Shown here one piece after another: positions 25,340-33,399 of a stretch of DNA of 64,000 nt. The translations under genes and the position numbers were made by a program. Positions within the stretch are counted from its first letter, which is position 1. Each line of letters opens with the position of its first letter. The stretch is taken from positions 2,630,501-2,694,500 of the forward strand of contig NZ_CP023747.1 in NCBI RefSeq assembly GCF_008704995.1, written 5' to 3'. The notes beneath the pieces were generated by a model. That model saw only the letters and a program-made list of their open reading frames with translations. It was not told the DNA's origin and ran no database searches. The DNA is from Streptomyces nodosus. GTDB taxonomy: Bacteria; Actinomycetota; Actinomycetes; Streptomycetales; Streptomycetaceae.

Positions 25340-25498
25340 TCAGTCATCCTTGCGCCGGTATCCCCGCAGCAGGAACCAGGCGGTCAGGACGCAGCCCACG
25401 ACCATCACGATCAGCACGATGCGGAGCAGATTGCCCGGTCCCTGCTGGTCGGCGGCCGATACGGCCTCGGTGAGCCGGGCGGCGGAAACGTACTCCAT
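25340..25498 (-). CDS. 52-residue single-TM miniprotein
   Basis: Starts MEYVSAARLTEAVSAADQQG and carries one TM helix (LLRIVLIVMVVGCVLTAWFLL) ending in the basic RGYRRKDD tail, so the C-terminus should be cytosolic. AGGAG lies eight bases before the ATG at 25498. It shares orientation and design with the 49-residue miniprotein downstream. I do not recognise a family. Confidence 0.75.
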   Translation of the reverse strand: MEYVSAARLTEAVSAADQQGPGNLLRIVLIVMVVGCVLTAWFLLRGYRRKDD

Positions 25499-25656
25499 GG
25501 GACAGCTCCTTACGGTGTGCTGCTCTTCACGGTATCTCCGCCTAGGCTGGACCCCGCCTCGGGGGAGCATCGGGCACCTCGCACCGCGCGGACACCCACC
25601 CGGACGGTGGCCCGATGATCAATCGCACAGTGGGTCTTCAGACACATGGGGGACAC

Positions 25657-26793
25657 ATGTCCGACGACGGCCATGAGCAGAACGGCTACGGGCACGAGCA
25701 CGTGCCGAGCAGGCGGCGCAGGCGCTTCGAGGGAATCTCCTCACGCGCGTACGAACACCCGGCGGACCGTTCGGCCCTGGTCGCGCTGCGCAAGCTCAGC
25801 GGATTCGACACGGTCTTCAAGGCGCTCAGCGGTCTGCTGCCCGAGCGCAGCCTGCGGCTGTTGTTCCTCTCGGACTCGGTGCGGGTCTCGGAGGCGCAGT
25901 TCGCCCATCTGCACGACATGCTGAGGGACGCCTGTTACATCCTGGACCTGGAGAGGGTCCCGCCGATGTATGTCACCCAGGACCCGCAGCCTAACGCGAT
26001 GTGCATCGGTCTCGACGAGCCGATCATCGTGGTGACCACCGGGCTGGTGGAGCTCCTCGACGAGGAGGAGATGCGGGCGGTGGTGGGGCACGAGGTCGGG
26101 CACGCGCTGTCCGGCCACGCGGTCTACCGGACCGTTCTGCTGTTCCTGACCAGTCTGGCGCTGCGGGTGGCCTGGATTCCACTGGGCAATCTCGCGATCA
26201 TGGCGATCGTGACCGCGCTGCGGGAGTGGTTCCGCAAGTCGGAGCTGTCGGCCGACCGGGCCGGACTGCTGGTCGGTCAGGACCTGCGGGCCTCGATGCG
26301 GGGGCTGATGAAGCTGGCGGGCGGCAACCATCTGCACGAGATGAATGTGGACGCGTTCCTCGAGCAGGCGGAGGAGTACGAGGCCGGGGGCGATCTGCGC
26401 GACTCGGTGCTCAAGATCCTCAATGTGCTGCCGCGCACCCACCCCTTCGCCACGGTCCGGGCGGCCGAGCTGAAGAAGTGGGCGGCCTCCCGCGGCTACC
26501 AGCGGATCATGGACGGTCACTATCCGCGGCGCGACGAGGACAAGGACGCCTCGGTGTCCGACTCGTTCCGGGAGTCGGCGGCCGGTTACGCCAGCGAGGT
26601 GAAGCGGTCGAAGGACCCGCTGATGAAGCTGGTCACCGATATCGCGGGCGGGGCGAACGACCTCGGGGACCGGGTACGGCGCGGCTTCGCCGGCTTCTCG
26701 GGCACCACCCCCAAGGACGCACCCGGCGACCCGGAAGCCCACGGTTCGAACGACGACCACCCGAACGACCGGAACCACGACGGCACCCCCTGA
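25657..26793 (+). CDS. M48-family zinc metalloprotease
   Basis: A 378-residue protein with the zinc site HEVGH in VVGHEVGHALSGH and the third ligand in SELSADRAGLL, as in M48 (HtpX/Ste24-like) peptidases. Two hydrophobic segments follow the HEVGH motif (VLLFLTSLALRVAWIPLGNLAIMAIVTAL), so the catalytic domain is membrane-embedded or associated. A C-terminal disordered tail ends in acidic and His residues. The ATG at 25657 is preceded by GGGGG. It may act in membrane protein quality control, as HtpX does. It is convergent with the next gene across a hairpin. Confidence 0.9.
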   Translation: MSDDGHEQNGYGHEHVPSRRRRRFEGISSRAYEHPADRSALVALRKLSGFDTVFKALSGLLPERSLRLLFLSDSVRVSEAQFAHLHDMLRDACYILDLERVPPMYVTQDPQPNAMCIGLDEPIIVVTTGLVELLDEEEMRAVVGHEVGHALSGHAVYRTVLLFLTSLALRVAWIPLGNLAIMAIVTALREWFRKSELSADRAGLLVGQDLRASMRGLMKLAGGNHLHEMNVDAFLEQAEEYEAGGDLRDSVLKILNVLPRTHPFATVRAAELKKWAASRGYQRIMDGHYPRRDEDKDASVSDSFRESAAGYASEVKRSKDPLMKLVTDIAGGANDLGDRVRRGFAGFSGTTPKDAPGDPEAHGSNDDHPNDRNHDGTP

Positions 26794-26804
26794 CCACCCG
26801 GTCC

Positions 26805-26834
26805 TCCCGGCCGGGCGCGCACGCCCGGCCGGGA
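26805..26834. terminator. Bidirectional terminator after the M48 protease gene
   Basis: A 13-bp perfect stem (TCCCGGCCGGGCG at 26805-26817 with 26822-26834) and 4-base loop between convergent genes. Confidence 0.75.
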
Positions 26835-26873
26835 AACTTGCCGTACGGCGTAGGACGGTCCCCGGCCCGAGGG

Positions 26874-27953
26874 TCACGGCGTCCCGGACACCCGTGGTTG
26901 CGCGGCCGGGGACAGGGTTCCACAGAGGGCCGTGGCGCTGACCGTGGTGTAGGGGTCGGTGCCCGCGGGGCCGGCCGTTCCGGGCTTCTGGCCGGCGAGC
27001 AGCGGGTGCAGCCGGTCCGTGTTGTTCTCGGCGCAGGCGAGCGGTCCGGCCTGGACCGAGGAGACGGCCAGCACGGTCTGGTGCATCCGCAGGTCGCCGT
27101 GGTCGAAGCGGAAGGTCAGCGTGCGCCGCACGGTGAACAGCGAGACCCGCGCCGTGGCGTCGGAACCGGCCGGTTTCAGCGCGTACACCAGGGTGTGGTC
27201 GGCAGTGACCTGGAGCGCGTCGGGGCCGGTCTCCGTCGCACGGAGCGTGCCCTGGACGCGGATGCCGCGGTCGGCCAGCCGGGCACGGGGGTCGAAGCGG
27301 ATCAGCCAGCCGGTGGGCGCGTGCTCCCCGTCCGCCGCCGGATGCTCGAAACTCTGATCGAATTGGTCGAACTGCCGCGGGTCGAGCAGCAGCCGGACCG
27401 GGCTCACCGCGCCGCCGGCGAGGACGACGGGGTCCATCGAGGACGCGACGACGTACTCCTTCGCGATGTTCAGGGCAGCCATGACCTGGCCCTCGGAGAA
27501 ATGCGCGGCGCGCGGCGCGGCGGCGGGCAGGGTGATGCCCTTGGCACCGACCCGGAACCGTGCGGCGGGGCTGTGCGCGAACAGCGTCTCGGGGTCGGTG
27601 GAGCCCGGGACGGCGCTCCGTGGGGCCAGGGGTATGACCGTCATACGCAGGGGATCGACGGTGGCCGCCTCGGGCGCCCGGTACGGATGGCGTACGCCCA
27701 TGTAGACCGCGGTGGCGAAGGCGACGGCTATCAGCAGCACCAGCATCAGGGCCTGCCGGGGCAGCGCCCGGTGCAGCGGCGGACGGCGGCGTACGGCCGG
27801 GGCGTGGTCGGCGATCCGCTCCCGCGCCGAGTACTCCTGGAGGCGGGCAGCCCGCACGAACGACTCGTCGAAGACGACGGATCGGTATTCGTCCTCACCA
27901 CCGCCGGGCGCACCCTCGGGTGTCCCCGCAGGTGGCTCTCCAGGCCCGCCCAT
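26874..27953 (-). CDS. Single-TM envelope protein, paralogue A (SVVFDESFVRAA)
   Basis: A 359-residue protein with a short cytoplasmic N-terminus carrying SVVFDESFVRAARLQEYS, one TM helix (ALMLVLLIAVAFATAVYMGV, about residues 68-87) and a roughly 270-residue outer domain with two Cys (LACAENN and ATALCGT) that could form a disulfide. It shares the N-terminal motif and topology with the next gene upstream. I recall that a related pair at this position in S. coelicolor (numbers SCO2583/SCO2584 from memory) was linked to the Mre spore-wall machinery. No enzymatic motif is visible. Confidence 0.8.
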   Translation of the reverse strand: MGGPGEPPAGTPEGAPGGGEDEYRSVVFDESFVRAARLQEYSARERIADHAPAVRRRPPLHRALPRQALMLVLLIAVAFATAVYMGVRHPYRAPEAATVDPLRMTVIPLAPRSAVPGSTDPETLFAHSPAARFRVGAKGITLPAAAPRAAHFSEGQVMAALNIAKEYVVASSMDPVVLAGGAVSPVRLLLDPRQFDQFDQSFEHPAADGEHAPTGWLIRFDPRARLADRGIRVQGTLRATETGPDALQVTADHTLVYALKPAGSDATARVSLFTVRRTLTFRFDHGDLRMHQTVLAVSSVQAGPLACAENNTDRLHPLLAGQKPGTAGPAGTDPYTTVSATALCGTLSPAAQPRVSGTP

Positions 27954-28062
27954 ATCTTCAGAGTAGGTCTCCCGGAGCCCGGGTAAACGCCCTGGTGCAC
28001 GACAAGTTCTGACAGGTTCTCACCATTTTTCGAACGAATGTCGAACACGCCGGTGTGAGCCC

Positions 28063-28653
28063 TCAGGGGACGCGCGGCACCGCCGAGAACACCGGGGGCG
28101 AGTGGTCCGCGGAGGCCGAGGGGTCCGTGCCCGCGGTCGCCTCCCGGCCCTGTCCGAGTCCGGTCGTGGCGGGCTGCGGAACCGGGTCCTGACGGCCCGA
28201 GGAACCGCCCCGGTACACCGCCGTGAACGCCAGTGCGACCATGCCGATGCCCATCACCAGGGCGAGCAGCCAGGCGACCGGGCGGTGCCAGCGGGCACGG
28301 CCGAAACCGCCCATGGCTCCGTGACGGCCCTCCAGGGCCTCCGTCTCGTCCAGCTCGTCGAGCTCCCGGCCGTAGGCGAACGGATCGCCCTCGCCGGGCC
28401 CGAATCCGTCCTCATGGCGCTCGTCGTCACCGCCCGCGCCCCGGGCGCGCGCCCGTCGGGCCTCGGCCTCCGCACGGGCCTCGGCGGCGGCGAGGAGTCT
28501 CTCCACTGCCGTCGGCTCATGGACCACTGCGGCCTTCACGAAGGCCTCGTCGAAGACCACGGAGGGGAACTCTTCGTCCCTGCCTCCGCGGTCGCGGTCG
28601 TCGTCGGGCTCCCGGCCGTCAGCGAACGGCGTGCCCCCCACGTCCTCCGGCAC
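28063..28653 (-). CDS. Single-TM envelope protein, paralogue B (SVVFDEAFVKAA)
   Basis: A 196-residue protein with SVVFDEAFVKAAVVHEPTAVERL in the cytoplasmic N-terminus, an Arg/Ala/Glu-rich helix, one TM helix (PVAWLLALVMGIGMVALAFTAVY) and a short outer tail ending in PPVFSAVPRVP. The motif closely matches SVVFDESFVRAA of the downstream gene, so the two are diverged duplicates; this one has lost or never had the large outer domain. The start is uncertain: I prefer the GTG at 28653 over a TTG nine codons upstream. Confidence 0.78.
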   Translation of the reverse strand: MPEDVGGTPFADGREPDDDRDRGGRDEEFPSVVFDEAFVKAAVVHEPTAVERLLAAAEARAEAEARRARARGAGGDDERHEDGFGPGEGDPFAYGRELDELDETEALEGRHGAMGGFGRARWHRPVAWLLALVMGIGMVALAFTAVYRGGSSGRQDPVPQPATTGLGQGREATAGTDPSASADHSPPVFSAVPRVP

Positions 28654-28773
28654 GGATCCAGAGTAGACCTGAGGGGTCAATTTGGGCAGACGGTAAGGAA
28701 ATTCATCCGCCTGGCGAGACGGTGCGCGAACGGTCGCCGGGAGCCCCCGCGACCACCGGTGCCGAGCGCCCGC

Positions 28774-30060
28774 TCAGCGCCGTACATGCCCGTCGCCGGT
28801 CACGATGTACTTGGTGCTCGTCAGCTCCGGCAGGCCCATCGGGCCCCTGGCGTGCAGCTTCTGGGTGGAGATGCCGATCTCCGCGCCGAAGCCGAACTGC
28901 CCCCCGTCGGTGAAGCGCGTCGACGCGTTCACGGCGACCGTGGTCGAGTCGACCAGTTGGGTGAACCGCCGGGCGGCCTGCTGGGAGGTGGTGACGATCA
29001 CCTCGGTGTGACCGGAGCTCCACAGCCGGATGTGCTGCACGGCCTTGTCCAGGGAGTCCACCACCGCGGCCGCGATGTCGTACGAGAGGTACTCGGTGTC
29101 CCAGTCCTCCGGGGTGGCCTCCACGACCGTCGCCCGGGAGCCCTCGGCGTACGCCATGACCCGCTCGTCGGCGTGCACGGTGACCCCGGCGTCCGCGAGG
29201 GCGTCCAGGGCGCGCGGCAGGAACTCGGGCGCGATGTCCTGGTGGACCAGCAGCGTCTCGGCGGCGTTGCACACGCTGACCCGCTGGGCCTTGGAGTTGA
29301 CCAGGATCTCGACCGCCATGTCGATGTCGGCCCGGGCGTCGACATAGACATGGCAGTTGCCGGTGCCGGTCTCGATCACCGGGACCGTGGACTCCTCGAC
29401 GACCGTACGGATCAGGGACGCGCCGCCGCGCGGGATCAGCACATCGACCAGGCCGCGGGCGCGCATCAGCTCACCCACGGACTCGCGGCTCTGCCCGGGC
29501 ACGAGCTGCACGGCGTCGGCGGGCAGCCCGGCGCCGCCCACCGCGTCCCGCAGCACCCTGACGAGGGCGGTGTTCGACTCGTAGGCGGAGGACGAGCCGC
29601 GCAGCAGCACCGCGTTCCCGGACTTCAGACAGAGCGCGGCGGCGTCGACGGTCACATTCGGCCGGGCCTCGTAGATGATGCCCACCACGCCCAGCGGGAC
29701 GCGGACCTGACGCAGGTCGATGCCGTTGGGGAGGGTGGAACCGCGGACCACCTCGCCGACCGGGTCGGGCAGGGCGGCCACGTCCCGGACGTCGGAGGCG
29801 ATGGCCCGGATCCGCTCGGGTGTGAGCGTGAGCCGGTCGATGACGGCCTCGCTGGTGCCGGCCTCGCGGGCCTTGGCGATGTCCTTGGCGTTGGCCTCGA
29901 CGACGTCGGCCGCACGGACCTCCAGCGCGTCCGCGACGGCGAGCAGCGCGTCGTCCTTCTCGGCCCGCGGCAGCGGCGCGAGGTCGGCGGCGGCGGCCTT
30001 GGCGCGGTAGGCGGCCCGGGCCACCGGGGACATGGAGTCGTACGGCGAGAGCGTGGTCAT
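28774..30060 (-). CDS. proA: Gamma-glutamyl phosphate reductase
   Basis: Second step of proline synthesis, reducing gamma-glutamyl phosphate with NADPH. The 428-residue protein has the ProA fold of the aldehyde dehydrogenase superfamily, with the cysteine nucleophile in [17 protein letters not shown] and the [21 protein letters not shown] and [14 protein letters not shown] motifs. The start ATG is at 30060. proB lies upstream on the same strand, with one small gene in between. Confidence 0.97.
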   Translation of the reverse strand: MTTLSPYDSMSPVARAAYRAKAAAADLAPLPRAEKDDALLAVADALEVRAADVVEANAKDIAKAREAGTSEAVIDRLTLTPERIRAIASDVRDVAALPDPVGEVVRGSTLPNGIDLRQVRVPLGVVGIIYEARPNVTVDAAALCLKSGNAVLLRGSSSAYESNTALVRVLRDAVGGAGLPADAVQLVPGQSRESVGELMRARGLVDVLIPRGGASLIRTVVEESTVPVIETGTGNCHVYVDARADIDMAVEILVNSKAQRVSVCNAAETLLVHQDIAPEFLPRALDALADAGVTVHADERVMAYAEGSRATVVEATPEDWDTEYLSYDIAAAVVDSLDKAVQHIRLWSSGHTEVIVTTSQQAARRFTQLVDSTTVAVNASTRFTDGGQFGFGAEIGISTQKLHARGPMGLPELTSTKYIVTGDGHVRR

Positions 30061-30120
30061 GGGGGAAGGGTAGTGCGGCGGACGGCCCGTGCCGTGGACG
30101 TCCCGACCACCGAGACGCGC

Positions 30121-30612
30121 TCAGAAAGGGTGCACCCCGACCGGGGTCGCCGGCCGCGGACCGTACCCCTCCGCCATGCGCTGGCGGTAGGTGACCCGGT
30201 CGACCACCTCGAGGCCGACGATCTCCCAGGGCGGGAGTCCCGCGCTCCGGCGGTGCTCACCCCACAGGCGCAGCGCGACCGCGGCGGCGTCATGCAGATC
30301 GCGGGCCTCCTCCCAGTAGCGGATCTCCGCGTGATCGCCGGCATAGCGGCTGGTCATCAGGAAGGGATGGTCATGAGCGAGCTGCTCGAGGGCGCGCCGC
30401 ACCTCGCTCAGCGGGGCCTCGGCCCCCGAGACGCTGAGGGTGACATGCCACAGACGGGGGGCCTCCTCGGGCTCCTCATAGGTCTCCCCGGCCGGGACGC
30501 TGGTCAGGGCGCGCTCCTCGCCGCCCCGGGGGGCGGCGTCGTCACAGGAGGCATGGGTGCCGGCGCTGCCGGCGCCGCGGCACACCACCGCCCCAGGGCG
30601 CACTCGTCTCAC
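30121..30612 (-). CDS. Conserved hypothetical protein between proB and proA
   Basis: A 163-residue protein with a variable N-terminus of about 50 residues and a conserved core (RLWHVTLSVSGAEAPLSEVRRALEQLAHDHPFLMTSRYAGDHAEIRYWEEARDL) that looks like a small alpha/beta ferredoxin-like fold. I do not recognise a named domain. AAGGAGG sits six bases before the GTG at 30612, which fixes the start. Its place within the pro genes is conserved in Streptomyces as I recall, but no role in proline synthesis is implied by the sequence. Confidence 0.8.
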   Translation of the reverse strand: MRRVRPGAVVCRGAGSAGTHASCDDAAPRGGEERALTSVPAGETYEEPEEAPRLWHVTLSVSGAEAPLSEVRRALEQLAHDHPFLMTSRYAGDHAEIRYWEEARDLHDAAAVALRLWGEHRRSAGLPPWEIVGLEVVDRVTYRQRMAEGYGPRPATPVGVHPF

Positions 30613-30743
30613 GACCGCCTCCTTGCGCAGTGCTCTCCGGAATGGCTCCCCGGGTCAAAGTTGGCAGCCCGCACGGGTCCATGGGGGCGGTTTTGCGGAA
30701 CGTCCCTCACCGGAAGGGGGCGCGGGGCCGCCCTTTCGGCCCG

Positions 30744-31904
30744 TTACGGGTGCAGGAGGACCAGGTCGTCCCGGTGCACGACCTCGCGTTCATAGGCGGG
30801 TCCCAGGTCGCGCGCCAGCTCCCTGGTCGAGTGGCCGATCAGCCGGGGCATCTCCTTGGCGTCGAAGTTGACGATGCCGCGCGCCACCGCCCGGCCCCGG
30901 TCGTCGCGCAGTTCGACGGGGTCCCCGGCGGTGAAGTCGCCCTCGATCGCGGCGATACCGGCGGGCAGCAGCGACTTGCGGCCCTCGACGACGGCGCGCA
31001 CGGCCCCGTCGTCGAGGGTGAGGGCGCCCCGCGGGGTGGAGGCGTGCTGCAGCCACAGCAGCCGGTCGGCGGAGCGCTTGCCGGTGGGGTGGAAGTAGGT
31101 GCCGGTGTCGCGGCCGGCCAGGGCGTCGTCGGCGTGGACGGCGGAGGTGAGCACCACCGGGATTCCGGCGGCCGCCGCGATCCGGGCCGCCTCGACCTTG
31201 GTGACCATGCCGCCGGTGCCGAGGCCGGCCTTGCCCGCGCTGCCGATCTCCACCTCGGCGAGGTCCTCCGGCCCCCGTACCTCCGCTATCCGCGAGGTGC
31301 CGGGCCTGCTGGGGTCGCCGTCGTAGACGCCGTCCACGTCCGACAGCAGGACCAGCAGATCGGCCCGCACCAGATGGGCGACGAGCGCGGCGAGCCGGTC
31401 GTTGTCGCCGAAGCGGATCTCGTCCGTGGCCACGGTGTCGTTCTCGTTGACGACCGGCAGCGCACCCATGGCGAGGAGCTTGTCGAGCGTGCGGGAGGCG
31501 TTGCGGTGGTGGGCACGGCGGCTGGTGTCGTCGGAGGTCAGCAGCACCTGCCCCACACGGATGCCGTGGCGGGCGCAGGACGCGGTGTAGCGGGCCACCA
31601 GCAGCCCCTGCCCGACGCTGGCCGCGGCCTGCTGCCGGGCCAGGTCCCGGGGGCGGCGGCGCAGACCGAGGGGGGCGAGACCGGCGGCGATGGCTCCGGA
31701 GGAGACCAGGACGATCTCCTTCTCGCCCATGCGTCTGCCGCCCTCGCCCGGGGAGGGGGGTGCGCCGCGGTGCTTGGCGAGCACGTCCACGAGGGCGTCG
31801 ACGCGGTCGGCGTCGAGCCCGCCCGCGGCCGTGGTCAGTGAGGAGGAACCCACCTTGACGACGATCCGATGGGCCTCGCGCACGGCCTGCCTCGCCCCTG
31901 TCAC
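30744..31904 (-). CDS. proB: Glutamate 5-kinase with PUA domain
   Basis: First step of proline synthesis, phosphorylating glutamate. The 386-residue protein has the amino-acid-kinase domain (RIVVKVGSSSLTT, VLVSSGAIAAG, VVNENDTVATDEIRFGDND, LLSDVDGVYDGDP) and a C-terminal PUA domain (SLLPAGIAAIEGDFTAGDPVELRD). A short insertion of about 15 residues rich in Pro and Gly (APPSPGEGGRRMGEKE) precedes the VLVSSG strand. The GTG at 31904 is my choice; its ribosome-binding site is weak. obg, which usually precedes proB in actinobacteria, is 7.4 kb away across an envelope-gene insertion. Confidence 0.96.
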   Translation of the reverse strand: MTGARQAVREAHRIVVKVGSSSLTTAAGGLDADRVDALVDVLAKHRGAPPSPGEGGRRMGEKEIVLVSSGAIAAGLAPLGLRRRPRDLARQQAAASVGQGLLVARYTASCARHGIRVGQVLLTSDDTSRRAHHRNASRTLDKLLAMGALPVVNENDTVATDEIRFGDNDRLAALVAHLVRADLLVLLSDVDGVYDGDPSRPGTSRIAEVRGPEDLAEVEIGSAGKAGLGTGGMVTKVEAARIAAAAGIPVVLTSAVHADDALAGRDTGTYFHPTGKRSADRLLWLQHASTPRGALTLDDGAVRAVVEGRKSLLPAGIAAIEGDFTAGDPVELRDDRGRAVARGIVNFDAKEMPRLIGHSTRELARDLGPAYEREVVHRDDLVLLHP

Positions 31905-32096
31905 CTTGCCGCCTGTTCCCTCGCGTAGCTCGGATTTCCCGTCCGAATCTACGCGAAGGGGCCGTGCGCCGTGCGTTGGTCCACGCTGCGGACAGGCACG
32001 GGAGATGTCCTGCGGCGGCACGGCCCGTTCCCGACCCTCCGGAAGCAGGGCTCCGGGAAGGAGCCGCCCCTCCGGAAGGCCGGTTCTGCCGCTGTG

Positions 32097-33068
32097 TCAC
32101 CGGCGGTGGTGCCGCCACCCCTGCCAGGCCGACTCGATCATCTCGTCCAGGCCGTGCCGGGCCGACCAGCCCAGTTCGCCGCGAATGCGGTCCGCCGCGG
32201 CCACCACACGGGCCGGGTCACCGGCACGACGATCCGTCACTTCCGGGGTCACGCCTTCATTGCCGGTGACCTTGAGGATGCGGTCGACCATCTCCCGCAC
32301 CGAACTTCCCTCGCCACGGCCGATGTTCAGCGTGAGAGCCGTGCCCCTCGGGGCGTCTTCGAGGCGCCGTGCCGCCGCCAGGTGGGCGGAGGCGATGTCC
32401 TGCACATGGATGTAGTCGCGCACACAGGTGCCGTCGGGAGTCGTGTAGTCGTCACCGAAGATCCGTGGCGCCTCCCCCGCCTCCAGCCGCTCGAACACCA
32501 TGGGCACCAGGTTGAAGACGCCGGTGTCGGACAGCTCGGGGGACGCCGCACCGGCCACATTGAAGTAGCGCAGGGACGCGCCGCGCATCCCGTACGCGGT
32601 GACCGCCGCCTTGATCAGCCACTCCCCGATGAGCTTGGTCTCCCCGTAGGGGCTCATCGGGGCACACGCGGTGTCCTCCGTGACGAGGTCCACATCGGGC
32701 ATGCCGTAGACGGCCGCGGAGGAGGAGAACACGATCGCGCCGACGCCGGTCGCGGACATGGCTTCCAGCAGCGTCTGCAGGCCGGTGACGTTCTCGCGGT
32801 AGTAGTGAAGCGGTCGCTCCACCGATTCGCCGACCTGCTTCTTGGCCGCGATATGCACCACACCCGTCACCCCGTGGTCGCGTATCACCCGCTCCAGCAG
32901 ATCACGATCCAGGACGCTGCCGACGACGAGAGGCACCCCGTCCGGCACCCGGTCCGCACGGCCGGTGGACAGATCGTCGTACACCACGACGGACTCACCG
33001 CCGTCACGCATGACACGCACCACATGCGCGCCTATGTATCCGGCTCCACCGGTGACGAGCCAGCTCAT
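32097..33068 (-). CDS. galE: UDP-glucose 4-epimerase
   Basis: Interconverts UDP-glucose and UDP-galactose (or the N-acetyl forms) with tightly bound NAD. The 323-residue short-chain dehydrogenase has the Rossmann motif VTGGAGYIGAHVV, the catalytic YxxxK in SPYGETKLIGEW and the RYFNVAGA segment. Two ATGs lie two codons apart; the one at 33068 is favoured because GGAGG then sits seven bases away. It is divergent from the glycosyltransferase pair and probably supplies a sugar nucleotide for the glycopolymer they make. Confidence 0.92.
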   Translation of the reverse strand: MSWLVTGGAGYIGAHVVRVMRDGGESVVVYDDLSTGRADRVPDGVPLVVGSVLDRDLLERVIRDHGVTGVVHIAAKKQVGESVERPLHYYRENVTGLQTLLEAMSATGVGAIVFSSSAAVYGMPDVDLVTEDTACAPMSPYGETKLIGEWLIKAAVTAYGMRGASLRYFNVAGAASPELSDTGVFNLVPMVFERLEAGEAPRIFGDDYTTPDGTCVRDYIHVQDIASAHLAAARRLEDAPRGTALTLNIGRGEGSSVREMVDRILKVTGNEGVTPEVTDRRAGDPARVVAAADRIRGELGWSARHGLDEMIESAWQGWRHHRR

Positions 33069-33399
33069 CCTCATGCCTCCAAGGTCGCGGTCATTGCGTG
33101 CAGACTCTTCCGCCGACGCAAGAAAGTCGAATCCGACAGATGGAATATAAGGCGAAAAAGCGCGACTTCGTTGACCGCAGGAGTGCCCTTCTCTTTTCAT
33201 CAAGAGGTCGAAGGGGCATGGAAATCAGGCCAGTCGGGCACCGGCCACTCTCTGGACGTCCACAACCTCATCCACGGAAACTTCGCGTGAATCCTTTACC
33301 CTGATGCGACGACACCCTCCATCCCCCCTTCCCCCCCCACATCCCCCCGGAGCACGGTCAGCATGCAGACATGGTCAGTTCTCGGAACAGGTTGTACGG
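33069..33399. other. AT-richer intergenic region between galE and glycosyltransferase genes
   Basis: No gene seen in 331 bases. The stretch 33105-33300 is richer in A and T than flanking genes and contains a hairpin at 33186-33215 (CCCTTC/GAAGGG outer arms). A run of C tracts at 33320-33358 sits just before the GT start. Both divergent promoters must lie here. Confidence 0.6.
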
